This document shows positions 34,830 through 44,933 of a stretch of DNA of 64,000 bases, piece by piece (position 1 is the stretch's first letter; every line of letters starts with the position of its first letter). Source of the DNA: Cryptomeria japonica (lineage: Eukaryota; Streptophyta; Pinopsida; Cupressales; Cupressaceae); assembly GCF_030272615.1 (NCBI RefSeq), contig NC_081406.1, positions 188,588,391 through 188,652,390 of the forward strand, given 5' to 3'. The notes beneath the pieces were generated by a model. It worked only from the letters and a program-made list of their open reading frames with translations, searched no databases and had not been told where the DNA came from. A program made the position numbers and the translations under genes.

Positions 34830-35292
34830 CCTATCATTTGAAGGGGTTTACCTACAATTGAAGTGATCTCTTAATTATAAAATCAATTCAATTCCAAGTG
34901 AACAGGCAATCAAACATTCATCAAGAATTGAAGGAGAAATCAAGTTAATAAAGATATTTAATGGAGGAGATATTTAATAAAGATATCATCTTTTAAATTA
35001 AGAAATGGGCAAGAGAGTAAGACTACAAACCTTCCATATTGCACACTTCAAGGTATATTAAAATCAGTTTAAAGTGTATTCATTTAGGGACCTTTCATAA
35101 AATATTCTCAACTTACACATCATAAAAGGATCTTAAAATATTCATTGTTTATAATGATAAGAATTTGGTTGTTCCATACACCTTCCTTTACTATTTTAAA
35201 AATATCATTGACCAAAATATTGTGCAACAGTAGTATGTAGTGTATTTCATCTATTTTATGCCTAAGTATTTCATCATACCACTTTCTTTTCA
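34830..35292. other. Spacer between the small hairpins, no gene seen
   Basis: Includes a segment 'ttaattataaaatcaattca' that recurs at 35652 and 38404, so it is part of a repeated module in this CACTA. No coding signal. Confidence 0.4.
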
Positions 35293-35508
35293 AAGGTGAC
35301 CGATCGATTGCGGTGTTTGGGTGATGTATTCCCAATAGATCCAGTTGCATACCATTTATCTATCTTGATTAAATACTTTTATCCTAATGGCATTAAATTA
35401 AAGTTTTTTCTCTATTTTCTAGTGATCTCTGAAGTAGAGGTTGCTTTGCATCGACCTGGGATACATTTAACTTGTGTTGTATCTGTGGAAATATGTATCC
35501 TAGGATGA
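35293..35508 (+). pseudogene. DRM: Second DRM fragment spanning methyltransferase motif I
   Basis: The open frame 35296-35508 reads 'DRLRCLGDVFPIDPVAYHLS', 'YFYPNGIKLKFF', then 'VEVALHRPGIHLTCVVSVEI'. This overlaps the end of the inverted-repeat DRM segment and extends into catalytic motif I (consensus LFSGIGG), here damaged by a frameshift. The order matches DRM, where the half containing motif I follows the half with motifs VI-X. It ends with ICILG and a stop, then turns into the antisense arm of hairpin 2. Confidence 0.88.
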
Positions 35509-35582
35509 TGCAATGCAACCTCTGCTCCACCAATAACAAATAGAAGAGAAAGTACTTTAATTTAAAGCCATCAGGATAAAAT
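35377..35582. repeat. Small DRM-derived hairpin 2
   Basis: The left arm (35377-35466, starting 'ttttatcctaatggcatt') pairs with the right arm (35492-35582, ending 'gccatcaggataaaa') around a 25-nt loop. The minus strand of the right arm encodes 'VIGGAEVALHH', a better preserved copy of DRM motif I flank than the plus arm. It is a near duplicate of hairpin 1, 770 bp away. Confidence 0.88.
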
Positions 35583-35589
35583 GCTTTCA

Positions 35590-36110
35590 AGACATATATT
35601 AGGTATAAAAGGAAGCCTACCCTATCATTTGAAGGGGTCTACCTACAATTCAAGTGATCTCTTAATTATAAAATCAATTCAATTCCAAGTGAATAGGCAA
35701 TCAAGCATTGAAGGAGAATTCAAGTTGGTGCAAGTGCATTTGGAAGACCTAAGGACTCAACGAAGCCATTAAAGACTTTTGAAGGTCTTAGGAGTGAAGA
35801 GCCAATCAATTATGATGTCTTAAGGGGGCAGCCTTAAACAACACACACTAAGCTTTGACTGCTTAGGTGTGTTGTGGACCCATTCCTTCCCTTGACGTCC
35901 CTTCCCATCTGTTTCCATTAAAAACACAATCACTGTTAGCATTTGAATTCAAATAGTGTTCCCACATTTGACTGCATAGAACAAAGAAAATGGCATAAGA
36001 AACTCTCATCTACCTCTTAGGTGTCATAGAATACCTCCCCAAGGAGATATTCTCATGTCCTTTCTTGCTTTATGTTGTCGATGAAATATATAAGCGTCCT
36101 CACAATGCAG
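35590..36110. other. CACTA interior, no gene recognised
   Basis: Contains a repeat of the module seen after hairpin 1 ('ggaagcctaccctatcattt'). No convincing frame; some text near 36000-36100 could be further captured exon but I cannot identify it. Confidence 0.4.
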
Positions 36111-36114
36111 TCAA

Positions 36115-36375
36115 TGCAACAAATAGATTTCCATTTCAATCCATTTTATTTGCCAACGTACTCTCTACCTGTGCCAAAATCGGAGATTTGGAACAGAGTA
36201 TGGGCTTCCATCAAAGTAGAAGGTAAGGGCAATTAATATCAGATGCTTATGGTTGGAAACGCTCTGTTTGACATGTTTGGAAAATGTGGAAGTATAGACA
36301 TGAAAGCACATGAACTGTTTGGTGAGATACATCAAAGAAATGCGATCTATGACACAATAAGTGTGGTATTTGTCT
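36115..36375 (+). pseudogene. Captured PPR-protein fragment (sense)
   Basis: Plus-strand text reads 'FANVLSTCAKIGDLEQSMGF' then, after a frameshift, 'LMVGNALFDMFGKCGSIDMK' and 'AHELFGEIHQRNAIYD'. This is the repeat signature of PLS-class pentatricopeptide proteins (VLSACAKIG.LEQG, NALVDMYAKCGS, ELFD.M..RN). These organelle RNA-binding proteins have long, often intronless genes, easily captured in pieces. About 85 codons remain. Confidence 0.85.
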
Positions 36376-38170
36376 TTTCGATATGTTGAGGATAATATTA
36401 ATCAAATATGGAATTTTTTTGATGCTATATACACTATGTTATGGATTTAATTTAGGTAAGCAAAGAGGTAATGGAAGATAAAAGAGGTATACAAAGGAAG
36501 AAGAGTGAAATAGGTGGTTTGGGATGGAGCTTACAAGTATATTTGATAATTCGTATGGATAATTTGTTGTCTATAAAGAGGCAAATAAGCTATCACAACT
36601 TCAACATGAATGAATGCCTCATCTACAGAAGCAAAAGGTACCTCTAATGGTTTCAAAATTTGTCAAAATAGTTATGATATACCAAATAATCAAGTGGAAT
36701 ATCCTTTAGGTAACTAATATTATCTTCAAACTATTTATTTTGGTTTTCATCATATATGGACCTAATTGCCCCACCTTTAGGAGATAACTATAGGAGATAA
36801 TTTATTACATTTAAAAGTCCATCATAAATAAATTAATTATACATGCTATGTGAATGTTTACTATCACAAATTGATTTTAATTCATTTATCTACATGAATA
36901 CACTCTTTATTTATTAGTTCTAGGAATGGAGCACTCACATGGGCAAACAAAATGCTAGGTTTGAGAAAAGTAGTTAAGAGATTGGATATATTTTTTAATA
37001 TTTTCCAAATGGCTTGAGTATAATGATAATATAATTTTTAAAATAGGTTTATATCACTTTCCTTTGACTTGGTCATGGAAGATCATCTAAACCCCGAATG
37101 CACCTTCATCTTTAAAAACATGTAGTTTAAGGTCAATCATTCATATCTATCTTATCAAACATTAGAGGAGTGAGCTTCTAAAATTAAGAAGTACCAAGAT
37201 GCGTGGTCTAGTAAAAATTTTGTAGTTCTAAATCACTCAAAATCATAACCAAGGTTTTTGCATTGCATATCTATCATTTATTTCAATTTATTATTAAACC
37301 AAAGAAAATAGGATTCATTAAAATCCATAATTCCCTTTAAAATATTATTAATATCTAAGAAGGCATGGAGTGGGATGAGTATTCATAGAAATAACCCTTT
37401 ATCCTTTCCATGTGCATTTCCCTTGGTTTTAGTCCCATTTTTTCTTTATTTTATTCAAAACAAAATTTATAGATGCCTCTACTTGTCTCACCATTCATTA
37501 ATTGTTTGGGATTTTCATTCCATTCACCAAGGTTGGCATCTATTCTAAGACTTTGTCATGGCCAAGCTAAATGATTTGACTATAGTTTCTCTCCAATCTA
37601 GTCACCTAGTAGCATGTGAAATCTATCTCTTCCTAATTATTATTCTCTCCATCTTGTTAATGACCATTTCATTAATGAATCCTTCCTCATAATTTTGGAC
37701 AAGTGAGACAATGTTAGCTCAAGGAATCTGTTCAATCCTCTTTCAAGATTATTTCCCAAGTAATAATCTTGCATGTTGGAAAATAAGTTACACTTCTATT
37801 TTTCCAAGCTAATCTTCCTTATAATGTTTAGATTTACTCTAAAGTGCTCATTGTGACTCATGTTTACTACTCTTCCTATTAGTCTCATTCCAATATCTCT
37901 TACAAAAATATGGAATGATTACATTTATATTTTATTTGTCTCCTAAGTATCCAAAAAATTTGGAACAATAATACATTTTTTTAATAATATTTAATTGTAA
38001 AAGAAAGGATTAAAATAGAACTAAACACTTTGAATAAATTAATCAGGGTTAAAGGGATAAACTAGGATCAATTCATGAAGGCAAGATCTGTTATCTCAAA
38101 ATTAATAGATTCATGCAAGAAAAGAAATATTATATCTAGAAATAAAATTCTTGAAAAATTTAGCTAGCTA
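36376..38170. other. AT-rich CACTA interior, no gene seen
   Basis: 1.8 kb without a long frame or recognisable motif on either strand. No transposase signature (no TNPD-like domain) is visible. It may hold decayed intronic or captured DNA. Confidence 0.45.
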
Positions 38171-38400
38171 AAAGTGAAAGAATGTTGTCAAGCTCTCATT
38201 TTCGCATAGACTGGAAGAATGCTGGCAAAGGTTGTAGAGGGTAAAGGCTGCTGGCCATTGTAGGGTCTGACTTTATACCCACCAATCAGATTTTGTTGGA
38301 ATTTTGTAAATCCATTTCAACAAACATTGTTTGTGCATATCCTGCAATCATAGCATTTCATTAGACCATATTTCTTTGAGGCATCTGACCAAACAGTTCA
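38170..38400 (-). pseudogene. Captured PPR-protein fragment (antisense)
   Basis: The minus strand reads 'ELFGQMPQRNMV', two stops where the family has Ser-Trp, then 'NAMIAGYAQTMFVEM' and, in another frame, 'TFASILPVYAKMRA'. This is again PLS-class PPR text, directly comparable to the 36115-36375 fragment but in the opposite orientation and from the next part of the repeat. Immediately right of it the 'ttaattataaaatcaattca' module recurs. Confidence 0.83.
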
Positions 38401-39905
38401 TTTCTTAATTATAAAATCAATTCAATTCCAAGTGAACAAGCAATCTAGCATTCATCAAGAATTGAAGGAGAAATCACTATTGAACTTACCCCTGTCTCAT
38501 ATAACCCTATGTTGGCTAGGCTGCACAATAATTAGAAGATCCTAATTACTACTATCCTAAACCTTGCATTGACCATCACAATTTCATATTGAGTTGAGTT
38601 AATTAGTCCATTAGCGAGATTGGGAAAGAGTTTGGTATTGAGTTAGGTGTTGGTGGAAGGTTTAAGGAGGTACACTATCATCATAATTAATGTTAGAGAG
38701 TGTTGTGTGAAGAAGAATGGCCATGAAAGGAGTGATTGTCTTAGCTAAGTTCTTGAGACTGTCACAAAATGTGAGTGTTGCAGCAGTGAATCTTCCTTTG
38801 ACCTTTGTGTGTTTGGGAGGGTAAAGGCCCATGGTGGTATATGTTGAGTGGTTGGGAGGGTAAAGACCCACATATCAACAATCTACTTTGACATCCTAGG
38901 ATGGTGTTTACCTACTCTAAAACCTTGTGGGCACTCACTATCTGATACTAACATATACATAACATGTGCCTCTCATATAACCCTATGTTGGCTAGGCCCC
39001 ACCATAATTAGAAGATCCTAATTACTAAAAATACTATATTCTCCCCTAAAAGGTTGTTGAGTCATAGAAGGCCTAGCTTGATAGCCCTATAGTCTATCAT
39101 ACCTAAAATGAGAGACTTTGCCATAGCTGGTTACAAACTTCTCTCATGCCTCTTGTGTCCTCCCATGTACCTCCTTTTCCATAAGAGACTTTTCCATAGC
39201 AACCCTAAAGTCATTTGGATTGGCCATGTGTAGGAAAACTAAAATTTTGGGCTTTCCATCCCGTAATGAAATAATTGACAAGTAACTTGTCTTGAATGTA
39301 ATATACAAACTACAAGAACTCCAAAAACTAACTCTCATGTTGAGTCACTATGAAACCTTATTATGTAAATTGTGAAACTCATCTATGCATCTCTATCAAA
39401 AACATTTTGAAATAGAACACACTTTGAAGCACTCCAAAATGGTATTTGGAGAAGGTTTCCAATTTGAGTTGGTGCATTTTATCCTCCTAGTACCACAAGG
39501 TGGAATCAAGTCCTCTCAAAAATTGCATTGAAAATTATACCTTTAAGTTTCTCACATATAGATGCAGCCCAAAGCATAAGTCCAAGCTAAGTAACCAAGA
39601 CTTAACCTCAACCCCATTTGTGGATCTTAAAAATGTAAAGGACTGGAGATGAAGCAACTCTCGAATATGATCCTTTGGCTCATGATATGTGCTTGCTATA
39701 GTCTATACCTCTTGTATTTATGCATGCTGAGGCTAGGTAATGTGTATTCATCAATATTCTATCTCCTCTATGTGTATTTCACAAATTCAAGGTGAACTCC
39801 TAATAAGCCCCAAAGATGCAAGTATATGCTCCTCTAATACAAGTTGATCGTCATGGCTTGTAAGATTTGAGGTACATACTCGGGCTACTCATCTTGGTGA
39901 AAACT
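38401..39905. other. CACTA interior with a short direct duplication; unidentified text
   Basis: 'tctcatataaccctatgttggc' type text followed by 'tagaagatcctaattact' occurs at about 38497 and again at about 38970. The minus-strand frame 39338-39144 ('MANPNDFRVAMEKS' inside) is not recognised; it could be a remnant of another retroelement. Confidence 0.35.
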
Positions 39906-39914
39906 CTCAAAGTG

Positions 39915-40275
39915 ATATGACCCTTCCTTCCATTTCCTACACCCTATTTTCTAACCCACACCTCATAACCTTTACCTTACTTCCTATCATTATTACCTTC
40001 CATCTACCTTTCATATCCCCTATCTTAACCTCCTCCACTTTCCTACATCCTATCCTAAACCTTAACCTCATACACACTTACTTTTACTTCACCTACCTAA
40101 CCCCATTCCATCCTTCACATCCTTAATTTATCTCTCCCCATTCACTTTCCTACATTCCAAACCCCTAACATATCCTAACTTACTCTTTCACCATTACATC
40201 CTTCATCACTTACCTCCCTATCTTACCTCCCTATCTTATCATCTTTCACCATTTTATACCACCTTCCTAATGGTA
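39915..40275. repeat. Pyrimidine-rich tract
   Basis: About 360 bases that are almost purely C/T/A with very few G on the plus strand ('ccttccttccatttcctac', 'cttacctccctatcttacc'). It resembles the C/T-rich parts of Gypsy LTRs in this window, so it may be an old LTR fragment. Confidence 0.5.
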
Positions 40276-40639
40276 CACTTATGCTCCCTTCCAAAACACT
40301 GACAAAAATAGCACTCGATCACTACACAGTGCTCTAACGGTTCTACAACAAGGATATCACCTCAATTTGTACATATTCACCTCAATTTGAATAGTAGCAG
40401 ATATCGGAGCATAGAGCAGTGAAGGAAAACTATAGTAGTAGTTGCCCATAGTATCACGAGGTGGATCTATCACTGAGGATGCTTTCTTTGTTGCCTTTGC
40501 CGGATGAAGGGAAGCAGTGAGGAACAACTAACACCTCTCCTTGCAGGGGTTTCCCATTCCAGATGGAGGCTCAACTTCACTGCTTCAGATTCCAGGATAA
40601 CCTTCATTCAATGTGCGGTGTCGCCCAAAAAAACCACTA

Positions 40640-41200
40640 TTATATATGAAAAATATATCCTTGTCCAACATTCTTGAAGATGAAATGTACGTTGGTTTCT
40701 CTACAGCTACGAGAGTCATTAATGAAGAGATTTGCATCTTGGTGTGGAGCTTTACTCAAATGGAACCGCCCCATCCCTGAATACATCTAATCTTCCATCC
40801 TTTATGCACAGAAAATCCAAGAGCTCAAACACCAAACTTATAGCTAGCATAAGCACAGCTTGCGTCATCCTCATTCTCCTCATAGTGGCAAGAGCATCGC
40901 TTGGCTGGTTGAAGAGAAACCAGTATAGAGATATCATCGAAGAATGGGAAGAGGAGTATTGGCCTCACAGGTTTAAGTATTAAGAACTACATATTGCAAC
41001 CAAGGGCTTTGAAGACAAAGAACTTTTGGGATCCGAAGGCTTCAGCCAAGTCTATAGAGGAGTTCTTCCCACAAATGGAATCCAAGTAGCGGTGAAATAT
41101 ATTCTGAGAGAAACAGATGATGGGGTTAAGGAATTCATAGCAGAGATCTCCAAACTTGGTCACCTTCAATATCAAAATCTTCTGCAGATCATAGGGTTGG
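40640..41200 (+). pseudogene. Captured L-type lectin receptor kinase fragment
   Basis: It starts in the last strand of the legume-lectin domain ('SNILEDEMYVGFST'), shifts frame, and continues 'NGTAPSLNTSNLPSF' (lectin C-terminus), a transmembrane helix 'LIASISTACVILILLIV', and the start of the kinase: 'ELHIATKGFEDKELL', the glycine loop 'LGSEGFSQVYRGVL', 'VAVKYILRE' (catalytic Lys) and 'KEFIAEISKLGHLQYQNLLQ'. One in-frame stop (TAA at about 40981) and one frameshift are present. Order and spacing match plasma-membrane LecRKs of seed plants. It breaks off before the catalytic loop and is surrounded by CACTA sequence, so it is a captured piece. Confidence 0.9.
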
Positions 41201-41679
41201 TCGCTTCTACAGTCATGTCTGTGAGAACAATGATAAATGGAGAGAGGGGTTATGATGGGGCCCCTACTATTGTATGCCCCTACTATTCTACGGTGGAAGA
41301 AGATCTATTCCATCTGATTTTTTTTTGGTCGGAGGATCGATCCATACTTGTTACGCTCCATCCCAGGGAAGAGGGATTGAAGCCGGTCCAAAGGATGGAG
41401 ATAGTTCACCCCCAGTTGAGCAAGTTAGGTTCTGGATAGTTCAGTTGAAGGGAGGGAGGCTCTTAGGGAACCCTAACAAAACACAAAAACAAAAACATAA
41501 CAAAATTCCTAACAAAATAGAAAAACAAATAAAAAACATAACAAAATTCCTACCATAATGAAGTTGCAGGAAAGTTTCCCCTCGCTTGGTATCCTGGTAT
41601 AGCTGCTCCTCTAGCACCACTTCATTTCATGGTTGGTTCCCTGCAGAGGCAGGAGGAAGAGGCGGGACAAATTAATGGT
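41201..41679. other. CACTA right interior, no gene seen
   Basis: Contains a short duplication 'cccctactatt' near 41261-41286 and a duplicated AC-rich stretch ('acataacaaaattcctaac') at 41490-41555. No recognised coding text. Confidence 0.45.
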
Positions 41680-41970
41680 AGAGGTCGACGGACGAAGACG
41701 TGGGATTTATGAAATGACTTGGTCTTTTTTTTTTTTGAAGTAATGCACGCGGTCATCAGATTTTCGATGAATGCGGGCACTTTTTAAAAAAAAACCAAAA
41801 TGTCATTTCCAATTCCTTCTCTGTCAAAACCAAATGTTGCATTGTCATTGGAATTCCGACAAAATTAGGCATTTTTTCAAAAAAAAATCAAATTTGATCA
41901 CAATATACCTTCTCCGTTGGAAACCTCCATCGGAAACCTCCGTCGGAATTTTAGGCAAAATATATTAGTG
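41680..41970 (-). repeat. CACTA right terminal inverted repeat and subterminal repeats
   Basis: Subterminal words 'gaggtcgacggacgaagacg', 'ttccgacaaaatta', 'ccttctccgttggaaac' and 'cctccatcggaaacctccgt' precede the terminal TTAGTG. Complement of the last 30 bases matches the left TIR at most positions. Confidence 0.85.
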
Positions 41971-43200
41971 ATTTATCCAGAAGTTTTTCATAACCCCATC
42001 CATTATCCAATATCCATTTTCCATAATTCCATTCCATTAGTCCAAACTTTTGCATAAATATTTATACCCTTCCATCTTCCATCCATTCCATATCCCCATC
42101 CATTTCTACCAACATCTATGAGCATGCCTCCAATTGTATTGGTGTATTATAGCACATCTTCAACCGATACCATCCATGGAACTAGATGCTTGAGTCCTTC
42201 CTCTATCCTATCACGCATCCACTATCTTCCAAATCCATTTATCTAAATCTACTCATCCTCATCCCTATCCATCCAAACTATTCCCAAAAAAATTCAAAAG
42301 AAAAAAAAAAGTAAAGAGAAAAAATCCATCCAATGGTGAAAACCACTTCTTGTGGTGCCTTGGGTAAGTACCATGATGAAAACTTGGTAAACAAGCATTA
42401 TGTGTAATCCCCTCATCCTCTTGCACTCTACACTTGGGGAAAAGCTTCATCCAAGCTATCCTACCATCAACATATTCCATATCTATTATCCTCTATCCAC
42501 ATCATATCTAAGTCCATCCTCCTTTTCTATCTTTGATCTTGACTATCACATCCATATAATCCATCTCGCAGTCCATATCCTATCCATATCCCTTATCCTC
42601 CATCCAAATTCTATCCAAATGCATCATAAATTTCTACCTACATGATGTTGATCAAGTTAGAGGAAGAATAATATCCATGCATTATTTGGAAACTACAAGC
42701 CTTAATTCCCCCTCCCTCCATATCCCTTACACATTATCCTTCCATCTCATACATCTTTATCCACCATCCTTCCATCCTTAATTCCACCACCTCTAGTGTG
42801 GGGAATTGCACTCCTTTGCAACATAGTCCTTGGGTATACATACTCCTACCCTCCACCATTTATTCCTCCATATCCTATCCATATTTATCCACTCGATCCA
42901 TCTATCTCCTATCCAAGAAATATCTCCCTCCATTCATCCATCATTTTAGCAAACCTTGGTTGTCCCTTGTCATTGGTTCCCATCCATTTATCCTCCTCCA
43001 AGCCTATCCAATCCATTTATCCTTCTCCCACCATCATATCCCATCCATTTATCCTCATCCAATCCTATCCAATCTATTTGTCCTTCTCCCACCATCATAC
43101 CCCATCCATTTATCCTCTTCCTGTCCGATCAAATCCATTTATCCTTCTTTTATCCCTATAATCCAAAAATACCAACTCAGTCCAATTGAATGCAATCAAT
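41971..43200 (+). other. Element X interior, C/T-rich, right of the CACTA
   Basis: Continues the 'ccatccattatcc' style of the X interior. Overlapping frames at 42796-43205 read as Pro/Ser/Leu low-complexity in all three frames and are not genes. A possible PPT is 'agtgtggggaatt' near 42793 but I could not confirm an LTR start after it. Confidence 0.45.
43000..43145. repeat. About 60-bp tandem repeat in element X
   Basis: 'atccatttatccttctccc' plus 'accatcatatccc' alternates with 'atccatttatcctcatcc' and recurs with a composite period of about 58-60 bases, two full units plus partials. Confidence 0.75.
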
Positions 43201-43249
43201 CCTAATCCATGCAATCCAATCTTGTAATCAAGCCCATTATCCTTAATCA

Positions 43250-44305
43250 ATCCATTAGCTTAATTATACTTGTCTCGTTTATCCTAAAGTTGATTTATTT
43301 TAATAAATCAAACTCACCTTTATGGAATATTCTAACTTTATTCCTAATCCCAATTAGCTAAATTAATTCATAATTAATTAGGTAATTTAGTGATTCCTAC
43401 AAACCCACATATTAATACCCCCATTAAACTAATTAACCCAAGGCCTCATCCCTATTAGTATTTCTTCAAATTAAAAATACTGCACATCTACCCAAAACCC
43501 ACATGTGACTCTACATGTTAACCCCTCTTAAAGGACTTGCATACACAAGTCACTTCAACATCTCCACATCATCATTGACCAAGGGGTTCTCACACGTGTG
43601 ATAATTTCTCTTCCCCATAGATCCACCCTACATTTTCCCCTTTCAATATGTATGTCATAAACCCCCTTTTCATAGTCCCTACTCCTTTCCACAAGTATTA
43701 CACTTGTCAACTCTTTGTTCTTCCCAAGATGTTCTCACACATGTGTGAGCACACTTATCCTTTACCCCCCTCTTCCACTTGTGACACTTTTCACAAGGCT
43801 AGGCCTTCTAATATGGGACTACATTGCCTTTAAATCTGAGCCCTTCATCTCACTTTTGATCTTAACCATCCATTACTAAGCCCTAAACTCTATAAATTAA
43901 GCCCTTATCTCTTATCAATCGACCCACTTTTCATCGTAGCCTTATCCTGCAATTTTGGTTGCATATCCATAATCATTACATCCATCATTTTTCCCTCTTG
44001 ATTCCATAATCCATTTATCATAATCATCATGTTAGAATCCTTATCCACACATCCTTACTCTGCTATGCGATTGTGAGAGCAATCCACATTCACCATCATC
44101 CATCTCTCCAAATCTTCATTTGTCAATCTCGGAGCATCAGGTTCATTAAGAGGAGGAGGACAAGAAAGAGTATATTATAAATGGGAGCATCATGAGGAAG
44201 TTTGTCTTTCTGTTCATGTCTCATTATTCTTTTATTTTAATCTTTCTTGATATCTCGTTTTAAATAGTTTGATTTGTGTTGACTAATCATAATAACTTTT
44301 TAATG
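43250..44305 (+). repeat. Element X right LTR remnant
   Basis: 43785-44305 matches 17817-18300 (left LTR remnant) in the same orientation, including a TATA box TATAAATT at 43891-43898 and 'tctttcttgatatctcgtt'. The left boundary is approximate; AT-rich text from about 43250 is LTR-like. The right end is cut by copia-2 at 44306. It contains a 30-base insertion ('acatccatcatttttcc' region) absent from the left copy. Confidence 0.7.
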
Positions 44306-44933
44306 GTGAGCAATTGACACTATAGTGAATGAAATCAATGAGCTTGGAGGAACCTTGAGTGATCAAGATTTAATTGACAAAATCTTGATGACATTACCTA
44401 TAAGCTATAGGGATAATATTTCAAGAATGGAAGAAACCTATGATCCAAAGAAGTTCACTAGAGAGCAACTTTTTGTTACCCTAACTACAAATTTTGAAGT
44501 AAGAAAGTTTTGAAAGGACAAAAGAAAATCAAAGACTATATTCAAGGCATTTAAAGATTGTTCAAATGATGAAGAGAGCCCAGATGATGTGGAAGAAAAC
44601 TTTGTGAGAAAACTGAAGAAAGGCATTGACAAGTACAAAGGTATGTTACTCTTTAAATGTTTTAGATGTGGAAATATTGTTCATATTGCAACTAGATGTC
44701 CGAAAAAGGGAACTAGACAAAATTTAGGGAAAACAAGGGAAAATTCAATAAAAAAATCATATTATGTTAAGGATGATGTTGGCATTTCAGATGATGAATC
44801 AAACTATGAGGATGGTGATTGTTTGTTTATGGTAGAAAAGGATGTTCCTAAGTTTGATATCTCTAAGACTGTTGCTAATGCATTTCATGCTAGAAGAGAT
44901 AAGAATGAGTGGTTGATTGATAGTGGATGTTAA
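44306..44933 (+). pseudogene. copia-2 gag C-terminus, zinc knuckle and protease start
   Basis: 'LIDKILMTLPISYRDNISRM' is the Copia gag (UBN2-type) region. After a stop at 44511 comes the knuckle CFRCGNIVHIATRC at 44658-44699 (Gly before the His changed to Val). The protease active site 'EWLIDSGC' has Asp-Ser-Gly at 44919-44927, then a TAA where the family has Ser. Confidence 0.9.

Larger units (their letters stand above)
31587..41970. mobile_element. CACTA (En/Spm) DNA transposon carrying host gene fragments, TSD ATT
   Basis: The left end is CACTAGTACATTTGGGCCTA and the right end, complemented, CACTAATATATTTTGCCTAA, each continuing into TTCCGACGG. CACTA termini with an identical 3-bp TSD (ATT at 31584-31586 and 41971-41973) define a CACTA superfamily element of 10.4 kb. 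Both ends have clusters of CCGACGG-like words in both orientations, as expected for subterminal transposase-binding repeats. I find no TNPD-like transposase, so it is non-autonomous. Inside are fragments of DRM, PPR and lectin-receptor-kinase genes. Confidence 0.93.
17817..44305 (+). mobile_element. Element X: large polymerase-less LTR element hosting A and the CACTA
   Basis: After removing element A (22845-31346) and the CACTA element (31587-41970), the parts 17817-22844, 31347-31586 and 41971-44305 make one unit of about 7.5 kb. It has direct terminal repeats, a proline-rich gag-like region, a G-patch and long C/T-rich low-complexity stretches. I see no RT, RNase H or integrase, so it fits a large non-autonomous (LARD-like) derivative of a Gypsy element. 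Continuity across both insertions is supported by perfect TSDs of the inserted elements. Confidence 0.72.

Noticed and set aside
42796-43205. Overlapping Pro/Ser/Leu-rich frames in several phases
   Set aside because: All phases are open because the DNA lacks G and therefore lacks TAG/TGA stops; low complexity, no conservation evidence.
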